From the NCBI GenBank assembly GCA_049287565.1, contig JBAQGA010000180.1, positions 1 to 36,905 of the forward strand: a stretch of 36,905 nucleotides of DNA, given 5' to 3'. A program made the translations under genes and the position numbers. The notes below the pieces were generated by a model. The model was not told the origin of the DNA and searched no databases. It was given only the letters and a program-made list of their open reading frames with translations. This stretch comes from UBA8522 sp049287565 (GTDB lineage: Bacteria > Acidobacteriota > Aminicenantia > Aminicenantales > UBA8522). Of this stretch, positions 7,299-14,097 are shown piece by piece; within the stretch, counting starts at the first letter, position 1; the number at the start of each line of letters is the position of its first letter.

Positions 7299-8470
7299 AA
7301 CATCAGCTTGATGTAGCGGACGAGGCCGCGATATATGGCCTGGGCGACGTTCTGCTGGAAGGCCTCCCGGACCAAATCTCTTTCCTCTTGGGGATTGGAG
7401 ATGAAGGCCACTTCGACCAGGACCGCCGGGCAGGCCACTCCGGTCAGCACCTTGAACGGCGCCTGCTTGATTCCCCTGTCCTTCGTGCCGAGGAGCGAGT
7501 TCAATTCGTCCTGGATGATCTCGGCCAGGCGCTGGCTCTGCTTGAGATAGGCGGACTGGGCCATATCCCAGAGGATCATCATGATCTCGTCTTTGCTCTC
7601 GTTGTCGATGGGCCGATCAAGGTCGGCCGAGTTGTTCTCGAGGTAGGCCAGACGGCGGGCCTCCTCGTCGCTGGCGTTCAGGCTGAGGAAGAATGTCTCC
7701 GACCCGTTGGCGTTCCGCCGGTAGGAGCTGTTGGCATGGATACTGATGAACAGCTCGGCCCGGTTGTTGTTGGCGATGGACGCCCTGTCCTCCAGGGACA
7801 CGTCTATGTCCTTGTCCCGGGTCAGCTCGACGTGGAAGGCCAGGTTTCTTTCGATCACGGCCTTGAGCTTCCGGCTGATGGCCAGGGTGACGTCCTTCTC
7901 GAGCGTGCCGAACTGCCCCTTCGCACCGACCTCCAAGCCGCCATGTCCGGGGTCGATGATGATCGTCCGGATCCCTTTCGCCGCAGGAGGGCTTATCCGA
8001 GGAGGAATCCCGGCCGCAACCGTGTCCGGCGTCTCCTCTTTGGCCTCGGGTTCAGGCGCAGCCGGCTGCGGCGGGCTCTGTGCGACCCAGCCAGCCGGCT
8101 CTCCGGTCTGCTCATAGCAATCGATGACCAGCTGGCGTTTCTTCTCGATACGGAAGGAATCGTAGCGGAAATGCTCGTTCTGGAGCTGGATGACGACGAT
8201 GAAGAGGTCGTTGCTTTTGACCCAATTGAAGGATTTGAGGAGGCGGCTTTGAACAGGATCGGCTCGCAGGCGGAAGGACAGCCGGGACTGGATCTTGACC
8301 AGGAGCAGGCTGCCGTCCCGCTCCAGCGCGAAGGGCAAGTCCGAGGGAAAAGTGATAATAACCCGGCTGTAATCCTCATAATCCTGGGAGGTGACGCGGA
8401 GAGCGGGCTGGGCCGCCCCGAAGGAGAGGAGGGAAAAGAAGAGGAGAGAGAGAAAAGCCAGTCGCCGCAT
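7295..8470 (-). CDS. N-acetylmuramoyl-L-alanine amidase (Amidase_3, AmiC-like)
   Basis: From the ATG at 8470 the protein has 391 residues. A signal peptide (MRRLAFLSLLFFSLLSFGAA) is followed by an AMIN-like beta domain (about residues 22-120), a Pro/Glu-rich linker and a C-terminal zinc amidase domain. The amidase part shows IIIDPGHGGLEVGAKG (first zinc His), the EKDVTLAISRKL segment (zinc Glu), LFISIHANSS (second zinc His) and VEVAFISNPQEE near the end, carrying the catalytic Glu. It cleaves the amide between MurNAc and the stem peptide in the periplasm; AMIN domains often direct such enzymes to the septum. The frame extends nine codons further upstream, but signal peptide position favours 8470. 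It lies 41 bases downstream of tmRNA with no terminator between. Confidence 0.93.
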   Translation of the reverse strand: MRRLAFLSLLFFSLLSFGAAQPALRVTSQDYEDYSRVIITFPSDLPFALERDGSLLLVKIQSRLSFRLRADPVQSRLLKSFNWVKSNDLFIVVIQLQNEHFRYDSFRIEKKRQLVIDCYEQTGEPAGWVAQSPPQPAAPEPEAKEETPDTVAAGIPPRISPPAAKGIRTIIIDPGHGGLEVGAKGQFGTLEKDVTLAISRKLKAVIERNLAFHVELTRDKDIDVSLEDRASIANNNRAELFISIHANSSYRRNANGSETFFLSLNASDEEARRLAYLENNSADLDRPIDNESKDEIMMILWDMAQSAYLKQSQRLAEIIQDELNSLLGTKDRGIKQAPFKVLTGVACPAVLVEVAFISNPQEERDLVREAFQQNVAQAIYRGLVRYIKLML

Positions 8471-8511
8471 CGTCTTCTTAGTGCCTATCAATTCCACTCA
8501 ATGCAACAGGA

Positions 8512-8859
8512 TGGTGGAGGCGGCGGGAATCGAACCCGCGTCCGGAGACATTCAGCAAGAAGCCTCTACATGCGTATCCTCTTCCTTGTTCTCGTCGAGC
8601 GGCGCTCGAAGAGGAAAAGCGCCGTCCAACCAGCCCCCGAAGCATTTCACTCACCTGGTTCGGGGCCAACCGGGCTCGCTATCCTGCTGGTCGACGCCTC
8701 CCGGGAACCGCAGGAGAGAACCCGGGAAACGGCATGCCTATCTTCTAGGCAGCGACTGGTTGTGCTTCTGCACTTACTTGTTTCCACCGTTTTACGAGGT
8801 CGATGGAATCTCGACATGCAGCTTCCGCCTCACTATCCCCGTCGAATCCGTTCGCCCCC
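8512..8859 (-). ncRNA. ssrA: transfer-messenger RNA (tmRNA)
   Basis: The minus strand begins GGGGGCGAACGGATTCGACG, the conserved tmRNA 5' end, and finishes with the T-arm CGGGTTCGATTCCCG and an encoded CCA. The 5' GGGGGCG pairs with CGCCTCC at the 3' end (one G-U) to form the alanyl acceptor stem. The tag reading frame is 8771 down to 8745. With the resume codon taken as GCA, it encodes AEAQPVAA and stops at UAG. The stop lies in the usual small hairpin (GCCTA-GAAGA-TAGGC). Length is 348 bases, normal for one-piece tmRNA. It rescues stalled ribosomes together with SmpB. The resume codon was placed by analogy with E. coli tmRNA. Confidence 0.96.
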
Positions 8860-8872
8860 ATCCTTCATTTTT

Positions 8873-8902
8873 ATTATAGAGAGGCGGGAGGCGAATTGTC
8901 AA
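8873..8902 (-). promoter_or_regulatory. sigma-70 promoter of tmRNA
   Basis: Minus-strand TTGACA (8897-8902) and perfect TATAAT (8873-8878) with an 18-base spacer, 13 bases before the mature 5' end of tmRNA. That distance fits a short 5' leader removed by RNase P. It may also drive the downstream amidase-GerMN-der genes, since no terminator is seen after tmRNA. Confidence 0.8.
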
Positions 8903-8913
8903 CCTGCCCCGGG

Positions 8914-8929
8914 AATTTGCCGGCAAATT
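8914..8929. promoter_or_regulatory. 16-bp perfect palindrome, possible operator
   Basis: AATTTGCCGGCAAATT is a perfect 16-base palindrome. It lies 11 bases upstream of the tmRNA -35 box and 13 bases upstream of a plus-strand TTGACA. The position between two divergent promoters and the symmetry suggest a regulator site; no matching regulator was identified. Confidence 0.4.
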
Positions 8930-8942
8930 GAGATAAGGGAGT

Positions 8943-8969
8943 TTGACAGTCTCCTCCCACTTTGATAAA
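8943..8969 (+). promoter_or_regulatory. plus-strand promoter candidate
   Basis: TTGACA (8943-8948) followed by GATAAA (8964-8969), a 15-base spacer; AT-rich sequence just after it also allows a 16- to 17-base alternative. It points at the 35-codon reading frame starting at 8981 and diverges from the tmRNA promoter. Confidence 0.4.
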
Positions 8970-8980
8970 AACGGGCCTTA

Positions 8981-9088
8981 ATGAAGTGCCCGGGACAGGA
9001 CACGAGATACTGGAAGCCGGGGGATATCTTCGACGGGCGCGGCCCTCGCCCTTCCTCTGCTGACCATCGGTATCTACAAAATCGCTAA
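8981..9088 (+). pseudogene. 35-codon frame, probable remnant of a small zinc-ribbon-type protein
   Basis: The frame encodes 35 residues and begins MKCPGQDTRYWKPGDIF. From memory, this opening matches the start of a family of small (~70-90 residue) cysteine-rich proteins in Desulfobacterota and relatives, where it is followed by paired CPxCG motifs. Here the similarity stops after residue 17, no further cysteines follow, and the frame ends at a TAA. I infer a truncated copy, left with its promoter, or a genuine short peptide derived from it. There is no strong Shine-Dalgarno. It is too short to judge by codon use, and the family recall needs a database check. Confidence 0.4.
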
Positions 9089-9113
9089 GAACTGAAGCGA
9101 GGCCGGATCAAGG

Positions 9114-11210
9114 TCACTTCTTTTTGAGGAATCTGTCCAGGAATTCGAAGGTCGCGTGGTAGGCGTCCATGAGGTTCCGGCGCAGTTTGAACTCGTGCGG
9201 CTCGTCGGGACGGACCATGAGCTCGATGTGGACGTCGCCCTTGGCCCGGAGTTTCTGCACCAGGTCGACCGTCTGGGAGAAATCGACATTGCGATCGTCG
9301 TCCCCGTGGATAAACAGAACGGGCGATGTCCAGGTCTTGACGGCGGCCGCGGGCGAGGATTCGAAGGCCAACTTTTTATCCTCTTGGCTCAACCCTGAGC
9401 GCCCTCCCCGGGCCGACCAGTCATGCACACCGGCCAGGTCGACACCCGCCTTGAAGACATCGGAGTTGCGGGCCAGCCCCTGGGCCGTCAGCAGGCCGCC
9501 ATAGGACAGTCCCCAGAGGCCGACTCTCTCCGGATCGACCTCGGGCCGGGCCTGGAGGTATTTGGCGCCGGCCACCACGTCCTGGTACTCGGAAGCACCC
9601 CGCCAGCCCGAGTCAGGCGGGTTACGGAAGGAGCGGCCGTAACCGATGCCGCTTCGATAATTGATCGAGATCACCACATACCCGCGGCCGGCGAAATACT
9701 GGTTGATGCCGTAGGCCTCCGAGTAGAATTCCATGTAGTGCCAGCCCAGGAGCATCTGTCGGATGGGACCGCCGTGGGTATAAACGACGCCGGGGCGGCG
9801 GTCTCCCGGCTTGGCACCCTTGGGGAGGAAAAGCTGGCAGGGGATCTCGAGCCCGTCCGGCGCCTTGACGATGACGAGCTCGGGCACGACAAGGTCCTCC
9901 AGAGGAAATGTTTCCGGGAGATGGCGCGGGGCGATGATCCGGGTATCTCCCCCATTGGCCGGCACCAGGGCGATGGACATAGGATATTTGGCCGTGGCGT
10001 ACATGAAGGCGATTTCTTTCCCTGATGCCAGGGCCACAGGATAGCAGCTGATCGTCGCCCCTTTGGTCAACTGGGCGGCCTTACCGCCGGACGTCGGGAC
10101 CTTCCAAATGTGCCGGCCGTGGATGTCGGCCAGGTTGCTGCTGAAAAAGAGGGTGCCGCCGTCCGCGGAGAGATGGAAATGTTCGACCTCGGCCTCCCCG
10201 GGCGTCAGGTCGACCGGCTCTCCGCCGTCATGCGCCAGGCAAAACAGGTGGTTCCAATTGTCGTGCTCGGCTGTGAACAGGATCCGGTTGTTGGCTGTCC
10301 ACATCAAATTGCGGATGGTGTGATATTCCGGTTCCGCTCCGCCGGGATTCCAAAACTCTTTTCCTCGGCCGGTGTCCGCCTCTGCCACCCAGATGGCCGG
10401 ATTGGGCGGATTCCGGTAATCATACGTCTCGTTGTATTGGGCGCCGGGGCGCCGGAAAAAGACGATCCGCCGGCCGTCCGGCGACCAGGCCGGGTCGCTG
10501 TCCCTATCGACGCCGGGAGCCATCCAGGTGATCGCGTTTTTCTTGAGATCATAGACACCGATGAAGCTATGCTCCTCGCGGTTGGTGACAAAGGCGACCC
10601 GGGTCCCATCGGGCGACCAGCAGGGGTTGCTGTTTCTCCCCGCGGCCTTGAACAGCAGCTCCGGCTCAGGAGCCTCCCCGGACGGGCTCGGGTCCCGGAG
10701 TGAGACGCGATAGATCAGGTTGTCATTGACCACGAGAATCCAGTGGCCGTCGGGGGAGATGACCGGTCTGTTGCCGGCGCAGACGCGCCAGGGATTTCCC
10801 CCGTCGGTCCAGACCGCCCAGACGGCCTGCTCGACTCCGGCCGGGTCGCTGGTCGGGTTTGTGACCCAGCCTTCCCTATTCGGGTTCCCGCCGCGGACGT
10901 AAACGACGATAGATCCGTCCGCCGTGATCGCTACATCCGGGATCTCGAAGACCTCGTCCTTAGCATAGCCGGTCAGGTTGACCGGTAAGAAGTCCGGGCC
11001 GGCAGCGGTCCAGATATTTTTCGCTCCCTCGATGTTGAACACCCAGGCGATCCGGTCGGCATTCCGGGCCGACACCAGGTCCATCGGATAGGGCGCGCTC
11101 AAGACCTGCTCGAGCGTGAAGGGTTCCTCTGACCCTGTTACCGCCTGAACGGGAAAACCAAGGATAAAAACGATAAAAAGGGCTGAAATCCAAGGCCGGA
11201 ATGTTTTCAT
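9114..11210 (-). CDS. secreted S9 family (prolyl oligopeptidase-like) peptidase
   Basis: From the ATG at 11210 (AAAGGAGG Shine-Dalgarno) the protein is 698 residues. It starts with a signal peptide (MKTFRPWISALFIVFILGFPVQA). Residues ~30-420 form a beta-propeller with TolB/WD40-like repeats such as NPCWSPDGTRVAFVTNR and DPAWSPDGRRIVFFRR. The C-terminal alpha/beta-hydrolase carries the catalytic triad: Ser in GLWGLSYGG (about residue 567), Asp in HGDDDRNVDF (about 638) and His in EPHEFKLR (about 672). The oxyanion-region YTHGGP is also present. S9 enzymes of this acylaminoacyl/dipeptidyl type cleave short peptides; the propeller limits substrate size. The signal peptide puts it in the periplasm or outside, consistent with peptide scavenging. 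It is 74 bases downstream of the sigma factor and could be co-transcribed. Confidence 0.93.
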   Translation of the reverse strand: MKTFRPWISALFIVFILGFPVQAVTGSEEPFTLEQVLSAPYPMDLVSARNADRIAWVFNIEGAKNIWTAAGPDFLPVNLTGYAKDEVFEIPDVAITADGSIVVYVRGGNPNREGWVTNPTSDPAGVEQAVWAVWTDGGNPWRVCAGNRPVISPDGHWILVVNDNLIYRVSLRDPSPSGEAPEPELLFKAAGRNSNPCWSPDGTRVAFVTNREEHSFIGVYDLKKNAITWMAPGVDRDSDPAWSPDGRRIVFFRRPGAQYNETYDYRNPPNPAIWVAEADTGRGKEFWNPGGAEPEYHTIRNLMWTANNRILFTAEHDNWNHLFCLAHDGGEPVDLTPGEAEVEHFHLSADGGTLFFSSNLADIHGRHIWKVPTSGGKAAQLTKGATISCYPVALASGKEIAFMYATAKYPMSIALVPANGGDTRIIAPRHLPETFPLEDLVVPELVIVKAPDGLEIPCQLFLPKGAKPGDRRPGVVYTHGGPIRQMLLGWHYMEFYSEAYGINQYFAGRGYVVISINYRSGIGYGRSFRNPPDSGWRGASEYQDVVAGAKYLQARPEVDPERVGLWGLSYGGLLTAQGLARNSDVFKAGVDLAGVHDWSARGGRSGLSQEDKKLAFESSPAAAVKTWTSPVLFIHGDDDRNVDFSQTVDLVQKLRAKGDVHIELMVRPDEPHEFKLRRNLMDAYHATFEFLDRFLKKK

Positions 11211-11284
11211 GGGCGCCTCCTTTGGCATAGCCCAAAATAACATAAAGAGGGGGATGGAAAAAGGCTGAAAAGTTCGCCGCCTGG

Positions 11285-11899
11285 CTATTTCTTCTTTTTC
11301 GTCTCTTCCAAGGGCAGGCTTTCCATCAGCTTTTTGAGGGTGTTTCGCGCGGCCCGGATCAACTTGTTCATCGTCCCCGTTGACAGGCCGTAGATCTCGG
11401 CGATCTCACTCTGGGGCAGGTCCAGGTAATAATGGAGATACAGAATGTCGGCATATCTCGGTTTCAATTTCTTTATATACCGGGCGACCAGCCGGACGCG
11501 CTCCTGGTTTTCGACATGGACATAAGGATCGAAGGCCCGGCTGGGCTCGGGAATCTCATTAAAAATCTTCTTTTTTTGCCGGATGTGGTCGATGATCTTG
11601 TTGGCCGTAATAGAATAGATGAAAGTCCCCAGAGAGCTTTCCCCCCGAAATTTCTCCCGGCGGAGGGCTTCGATGACGCCGACGAGGATCTCGCTGGCGA
11701 CGTCCTCCCAATCGGGTGTCGCGCGGCCGATGGAGTTCTTGACCCTGAAGCTGATCTGAGGCCAGTATTTCAGAACGGTCTCGGTCGGGTCGAGATCTGA
11801 GTTCTTTCCGGAGACGGGATGCTTTTTCAAGCGCTCCAAAGATTTCTCTCCTGAATCGGGTCGCTTATTCGTCATCGACCAATCGCTTTCAAACGCCAC
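11285..11899 (-). CDS. RNA polymerase sigma-70 family (ECF-like) factor
   Basis: 204 residues. Sigma region 2 spans about residues 65-110 (DVASEILVGVIEALRREKF, LGTFIYSITANKIIDHIRQKKK). Region 4 spans about 145-190, with the helix-turn-helix QSEIAEIYGLSTGTMNKLIRAARNTLKKLM. Region 1.2 and a full region 3 are absent, as in ECF or SigF-like factors. The start is uncertain: GTG at 11899 or ATG at 11875, neither with a strong Shine-Dalgarno; residues before about 40 are not conserved. The C-terminus is a run of lysines. No anti-sigma gene with an obvious zinc motif lies next to it; the next gene downstream is the S9 peptidase. Which promoters it reads cannot be told from the sequence. Confidence 0.88.
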   Translation of the reverse strand: MAFESDWSMTNKRPDSGEKSLERLKKHPVSGKNSDLDPTETVLKYWPQISFRVKNSIGRATPDWEDVASEILVGVIEALRREKFRGESSLGTFIYSITANKIIDHIRQKKKIFNEIPEPSRAFDPYVHVENQERVRLVARYIKKLKPRYADILYLHYYLDLPQSEIAEIYGLSTGTMNKLIRAARNTLKKLMESLPLEETKKKK

Positions 11900-12078
11900 C
11901 TTTCTCTTGCTCTGAAATGAGGCAGACCCCTGCTCATAGCTTGCCCAGCTTACTCGTGGTCCCGGAAAAAAAGAATTGCCCTTTAGAGGGATTTGTGGGG
12001 TGATATTAGGGCGTTTCTATAATCCTGCGAACGATCTAAGAGGGCCTAACGGAAGACATTGATTCATATGGGGAAAGG

Positions 12079-12156
12079 TGGCGGGGCCGACGAGACTTGA
12101 ACTCGCGACCTCTGGCGTGACAGGCCAGCGTTCTAACCAAACTGAACTACGACCCC
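12079..12156 (-). tRNA. tRNA-Asp (GTC)
   Basis: Cloverleaf on the minus strand. The acceptor GGGGTCG pairs with CGGCCCC (one U-G), with discriminator G and encoded CCA at 12079-12081. The anticodon stem CTGGC/GCCAG encloses CTGTCAC, giving anticodon GTC. The T-arm is GCGAG TTCAAGT CTCGT-like. The whole sequence resembles bacterial tRNA-Asp. Confidence 0.95.
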
Positions 12157-12172
12157 GCCCGAGGGCACTGGA

Positions 12173-12201
12173 ATTATAGACGGAACCCTACCTCTTTTCA
12201 A
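12173..12201 (-). promoter_or_regulatory. promoter of tRNA-Asp
   Basis: Minus-strand TTGAAA (12196-12201) and TATAAT (12173-12178) with a 17-base spacer. The -35 box lies inside the last codons of the LamG-like gene, so the tRNA has its own promoter although it sits at the end of that operon. Confidence 0.65.
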
Positions 12202-12898
12202 TCCCCCGGAGGGTGATGTCATCGAAGCAGCCGGTGTCGTCGAACGACCCGACGCCGACCAGTCCGTGGCCGAGCGTCTTGTCGACGGCCGTGAGGATGG
12301 GCGTTTCAAGGTCGTCGAGAAAGGCCTCGATCTTCCCCCTCTCTGCATCATAGCTGACTTTATAATGATGCCACTCGTTGTCGGTCAGCCGGAAGACCGA
12401 CTTTCCGGCCGGTTCGGTGTTGATCTTGATGCGGTCGGAGCCGTTGACCAGGCCGATGATGTTATGGGCCTCGTCGCTCGAAGCGGAAAAGTGAACGTAA
12501 AAGAAATGCGTCGGATCCTGGAAGTGAAACAAGATACACAGGTCTCGATGAGGATTGGCCGGGTCGGCCAGGCACTTCAGCCGCCCGCTCAGGACAAACG
12601 AGGTCACGTCGTGACCGGCGAGAAGTGCCCATGAGGTCGGCGCCCTCAGCTTTCCTTGCTCTCCCGGCGCGGTCAACTCGTAAACAATCGATCCATCCCG
12701 CTCGATAACCTGCCAATGAGAGGAGTCGTTCGGCTGCCAAGCGGAGGCCCGGCCGTCCTCAAAATCGCAGCTAACGAGAAGCGGCCAGTTCTCTGTAGAG
12801 CCTTCCCCTTTGAGGACATATCTCCCCATGAGGAAGAGCCAGAGACCGACCATAACAACGACAAAAGTGATGATAACGGCTTTTTTCCGGTTCAGCAC
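12188..12898 (-). CDS. membrane-anchored LamG/DUF1080-like lectin-fold protein
   Basis: 236 residues from a GTG at 12898 (AGGAAG upstream). A single N-terminal membrane helix (KKAVIITFVVVMVGLWLFLMG) is followed by one concanavalin/laminin-G-like jelly-roll domain. Typical elements are CDFEDGRASAWQPNDSSHWQV at the start, FVLSGRLKC, HFFYVHFSASSDEAHNIIGLVNG in the middle, NEWHHYKVSYDAERGKIEAFLDD and the closing GSFDDTGCFDDITLRG. Such domains (LamG, DUF1080/3-keto-disaccharide hydrolase fold) bind or process carbohydrate; I see no certain catalytic residues, so binding is the safer reading. It begins 12 bases after the aldo/keto reductase and is probably in one operon with it. Confidence 0.7.
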   Translation of the reverse strand: MLNRKKAVIITFVVVMVGLWLFLMGRYVLKGEGSTENWPLLVSCDFEDGRASAWQPNDSSHWQVIERDGSIVYELTAPGEQGKLRAPTSWALLAGHDVTSFVLSGRLKCLADPANPHRDLCILFHFQDPTHFFYVHFSASSDEAHNIIGLVNGSDRIKINTEPAGKSVFRLTDNEWHHYKVSYDAERGKIEAFLDDLETPILTAVDKTLGHGLVGVGSFDDTGCFDDITLRGIEKR

Positions 12899-12910
12899 TT
12901 CGCTTCTTCC

Positions 12911-13915
12911 TCAGGCAGAAATGCCGTCCCTGTAACCGGGGCGCATCCAGGGCAGCCCGTTCCCCCGGAAGAACGGGTCGAGCCGGGCAGTCATGGCCTC
13001 CATCTCCGCCGCGCCCATCGCCTTGAAATTCTTGAGCAGCGCGATATTCTTCTTTAGCACGTCCAGGCTGTCATGTCCGATGGCGGCGCTGGTGACATGC
13101 TCGAGCGTCAGGGCATAGCGGATCAGGTCCTCTGGGACGATGCCCTCGACCGTCTCCCTCGGCCGAATGACCTTGATGACCATGACGCCCAACCCTTTGG
13201 CCGCCGCGGCCGGGATCGCTCCTTTCTCCATGTCTCCTTTTGCCTCGGTATGGTGGTTGAGGGCGATCAGCATAGTATCAAAATCGTATCGCTCGGCCGC
13301 CGCCGTCATTGCCTCGGCGGAGAGATGGCCGGTGAACCCGATGAATCGCGTGACCTTCTGTTCCTTGAGCTTATGGAGAGCTTCGAGAACGCCGCCCTTT
13401 GCTCCGATCCTGTCGATGTCCTCCAGTGATTCCACCTGGTGAACCTGGTAGATTTCGAGCCGGTCTGTCTGGAGGCGCTTCAGGCTTTCCTCGAGGTGTC
13501 GCATGGCGCCGTCGTAGGTTCGCTCGGCGACTTTCGTGGACAGGAAGACCTCGGCGCGGCGGTCCTTGAGGACGAGGCCGAGCCTTTCTTCGCTATTCAC
13601 ACCCTCGAAGACATAATCGTGGGCGGTGTCCAAATGGTAGAGCCCGTGGTCCAGGGCGTAGTTCAGGGCTTCGACGCTCTTCTCCGGGTCATGGATCCGG
13701 CAGAAGCGGCTGCCGCTTCCGAAGCTAATAAGAGGGAGGGAGATTCCTGTCTTGCCGAGGGCCCGGGTGGGGAGTCCTTTGGAGTCATAAGGTGAACCAA
13801 CCGCTCCACCGGGAGCGCCAGCGAAAAGCGACCGGGAGGACAGACCGCCGGCGGCCGCCGTCGTGGCCAGACATGTTTTCAAGAAATCCCGCCTGGTGAA
13901 CTTTGATTGGCTCAT
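12911..13915 (-). CDS. Tat-exported aldo/keto reductase
   Basis: 334 residues. The N-terminus has a twin-arginine motif (FTRRDFLKT) and an alanine-rich hydrophobic stretch, so export through Tat in folded, cofactor-loaded form is expected. The AKR barrel starts near residue 50 (RALGKTGISLPLISFGSG). The catalytic tetrad is visible: Asp and Tyr in LDTAHDY, Lys in FLSTKV, His in IYQVHQV. The C-terminal NADPH-site part is shortened relative to classic AKRs, and AIGHDSLDVLKKNIALL matches the exported AKR subfamily. Physiological substrate unknown; carbonyl or sugar substrates are usual. It is divergent from the heparinase-like gene across 182 bases and co-directional with the LamG-like gene, a context that hints at polysaccharide processing. 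Confidence 0.9.
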   Translation of the reverse strand: MSQSKFTRRDFLKTCLATTAAAGGLSSRSLFAGAPGGAVGSPYDSKGLPTRALGKTGISLPLISFGSGSRFCRIHDPEKSVEALNYALDHGLYHLDTAHDYVFEGVNSEERLGLVLKDRRAEVFLSTKVAERTYDGAMRHLEESLKRLQTDRLEIYQVHQVESLEDIDRIGAKGGVLEALHKLKEQKVTRFIGFTGHLSAEAMTAAAERYDFDTMLIALNHHTEAKGDMEKGAIPAAAAKGLGVMVIKVIRPRETVEGIVPEDLIRYALTLEHVTSAAIGHDSLDVLKKNIALLKNFKAMGAAEMEAMTARLDPFFRGNGLPWMRPGYRDGISA

Positions 13916-14015
13916 TTTTCATTCTCCTCGGAGATTGATTTGTCCGGAATCAATGACATCGGATCTTCATCTCTATCTTGGCCAAACCGACAAAAAAATC
14001 AAGGCGAAAAAAGTG

Positions 14016-14046
14016 TTGCTGATTTCTCTCCGCTCGCATATATAAT
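14016..14046 (+). promoter_or_regulatory. promoter candidate of the heparinase-like gene
   Basis: TTGCTG (14016-14021) followed by overlapping TATATA (14039-14044, 17-base spacer) and perfect TATAAT (14041-14046, 19-base spacer), about 50 bases before the ATG at 14098. Confidence 0.5.
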
Positions 14047-14097
14047 GGATGCTCTGCCTTGAAAGCCAAGGCAAATAATGATTTCAGGGAAATCACG

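Noticed and set aside
7388..8965. Long open frame (525 codons) on the plus strand opposite the amidase and tmRNA
   Set aside because: It runs antisense to a well-supported amidase and tmRNA, has no recognisable domain, and such mirror frames are common in GC-rich coding DNA.
11960..11995. Hairpin CCCT-CTAA-AGGG with T7 on the minus strand downstream of tRNA-Asp
   Set aside because: The stem is only four pairs and the T tract starts six bases later; too weak to call a terminator.
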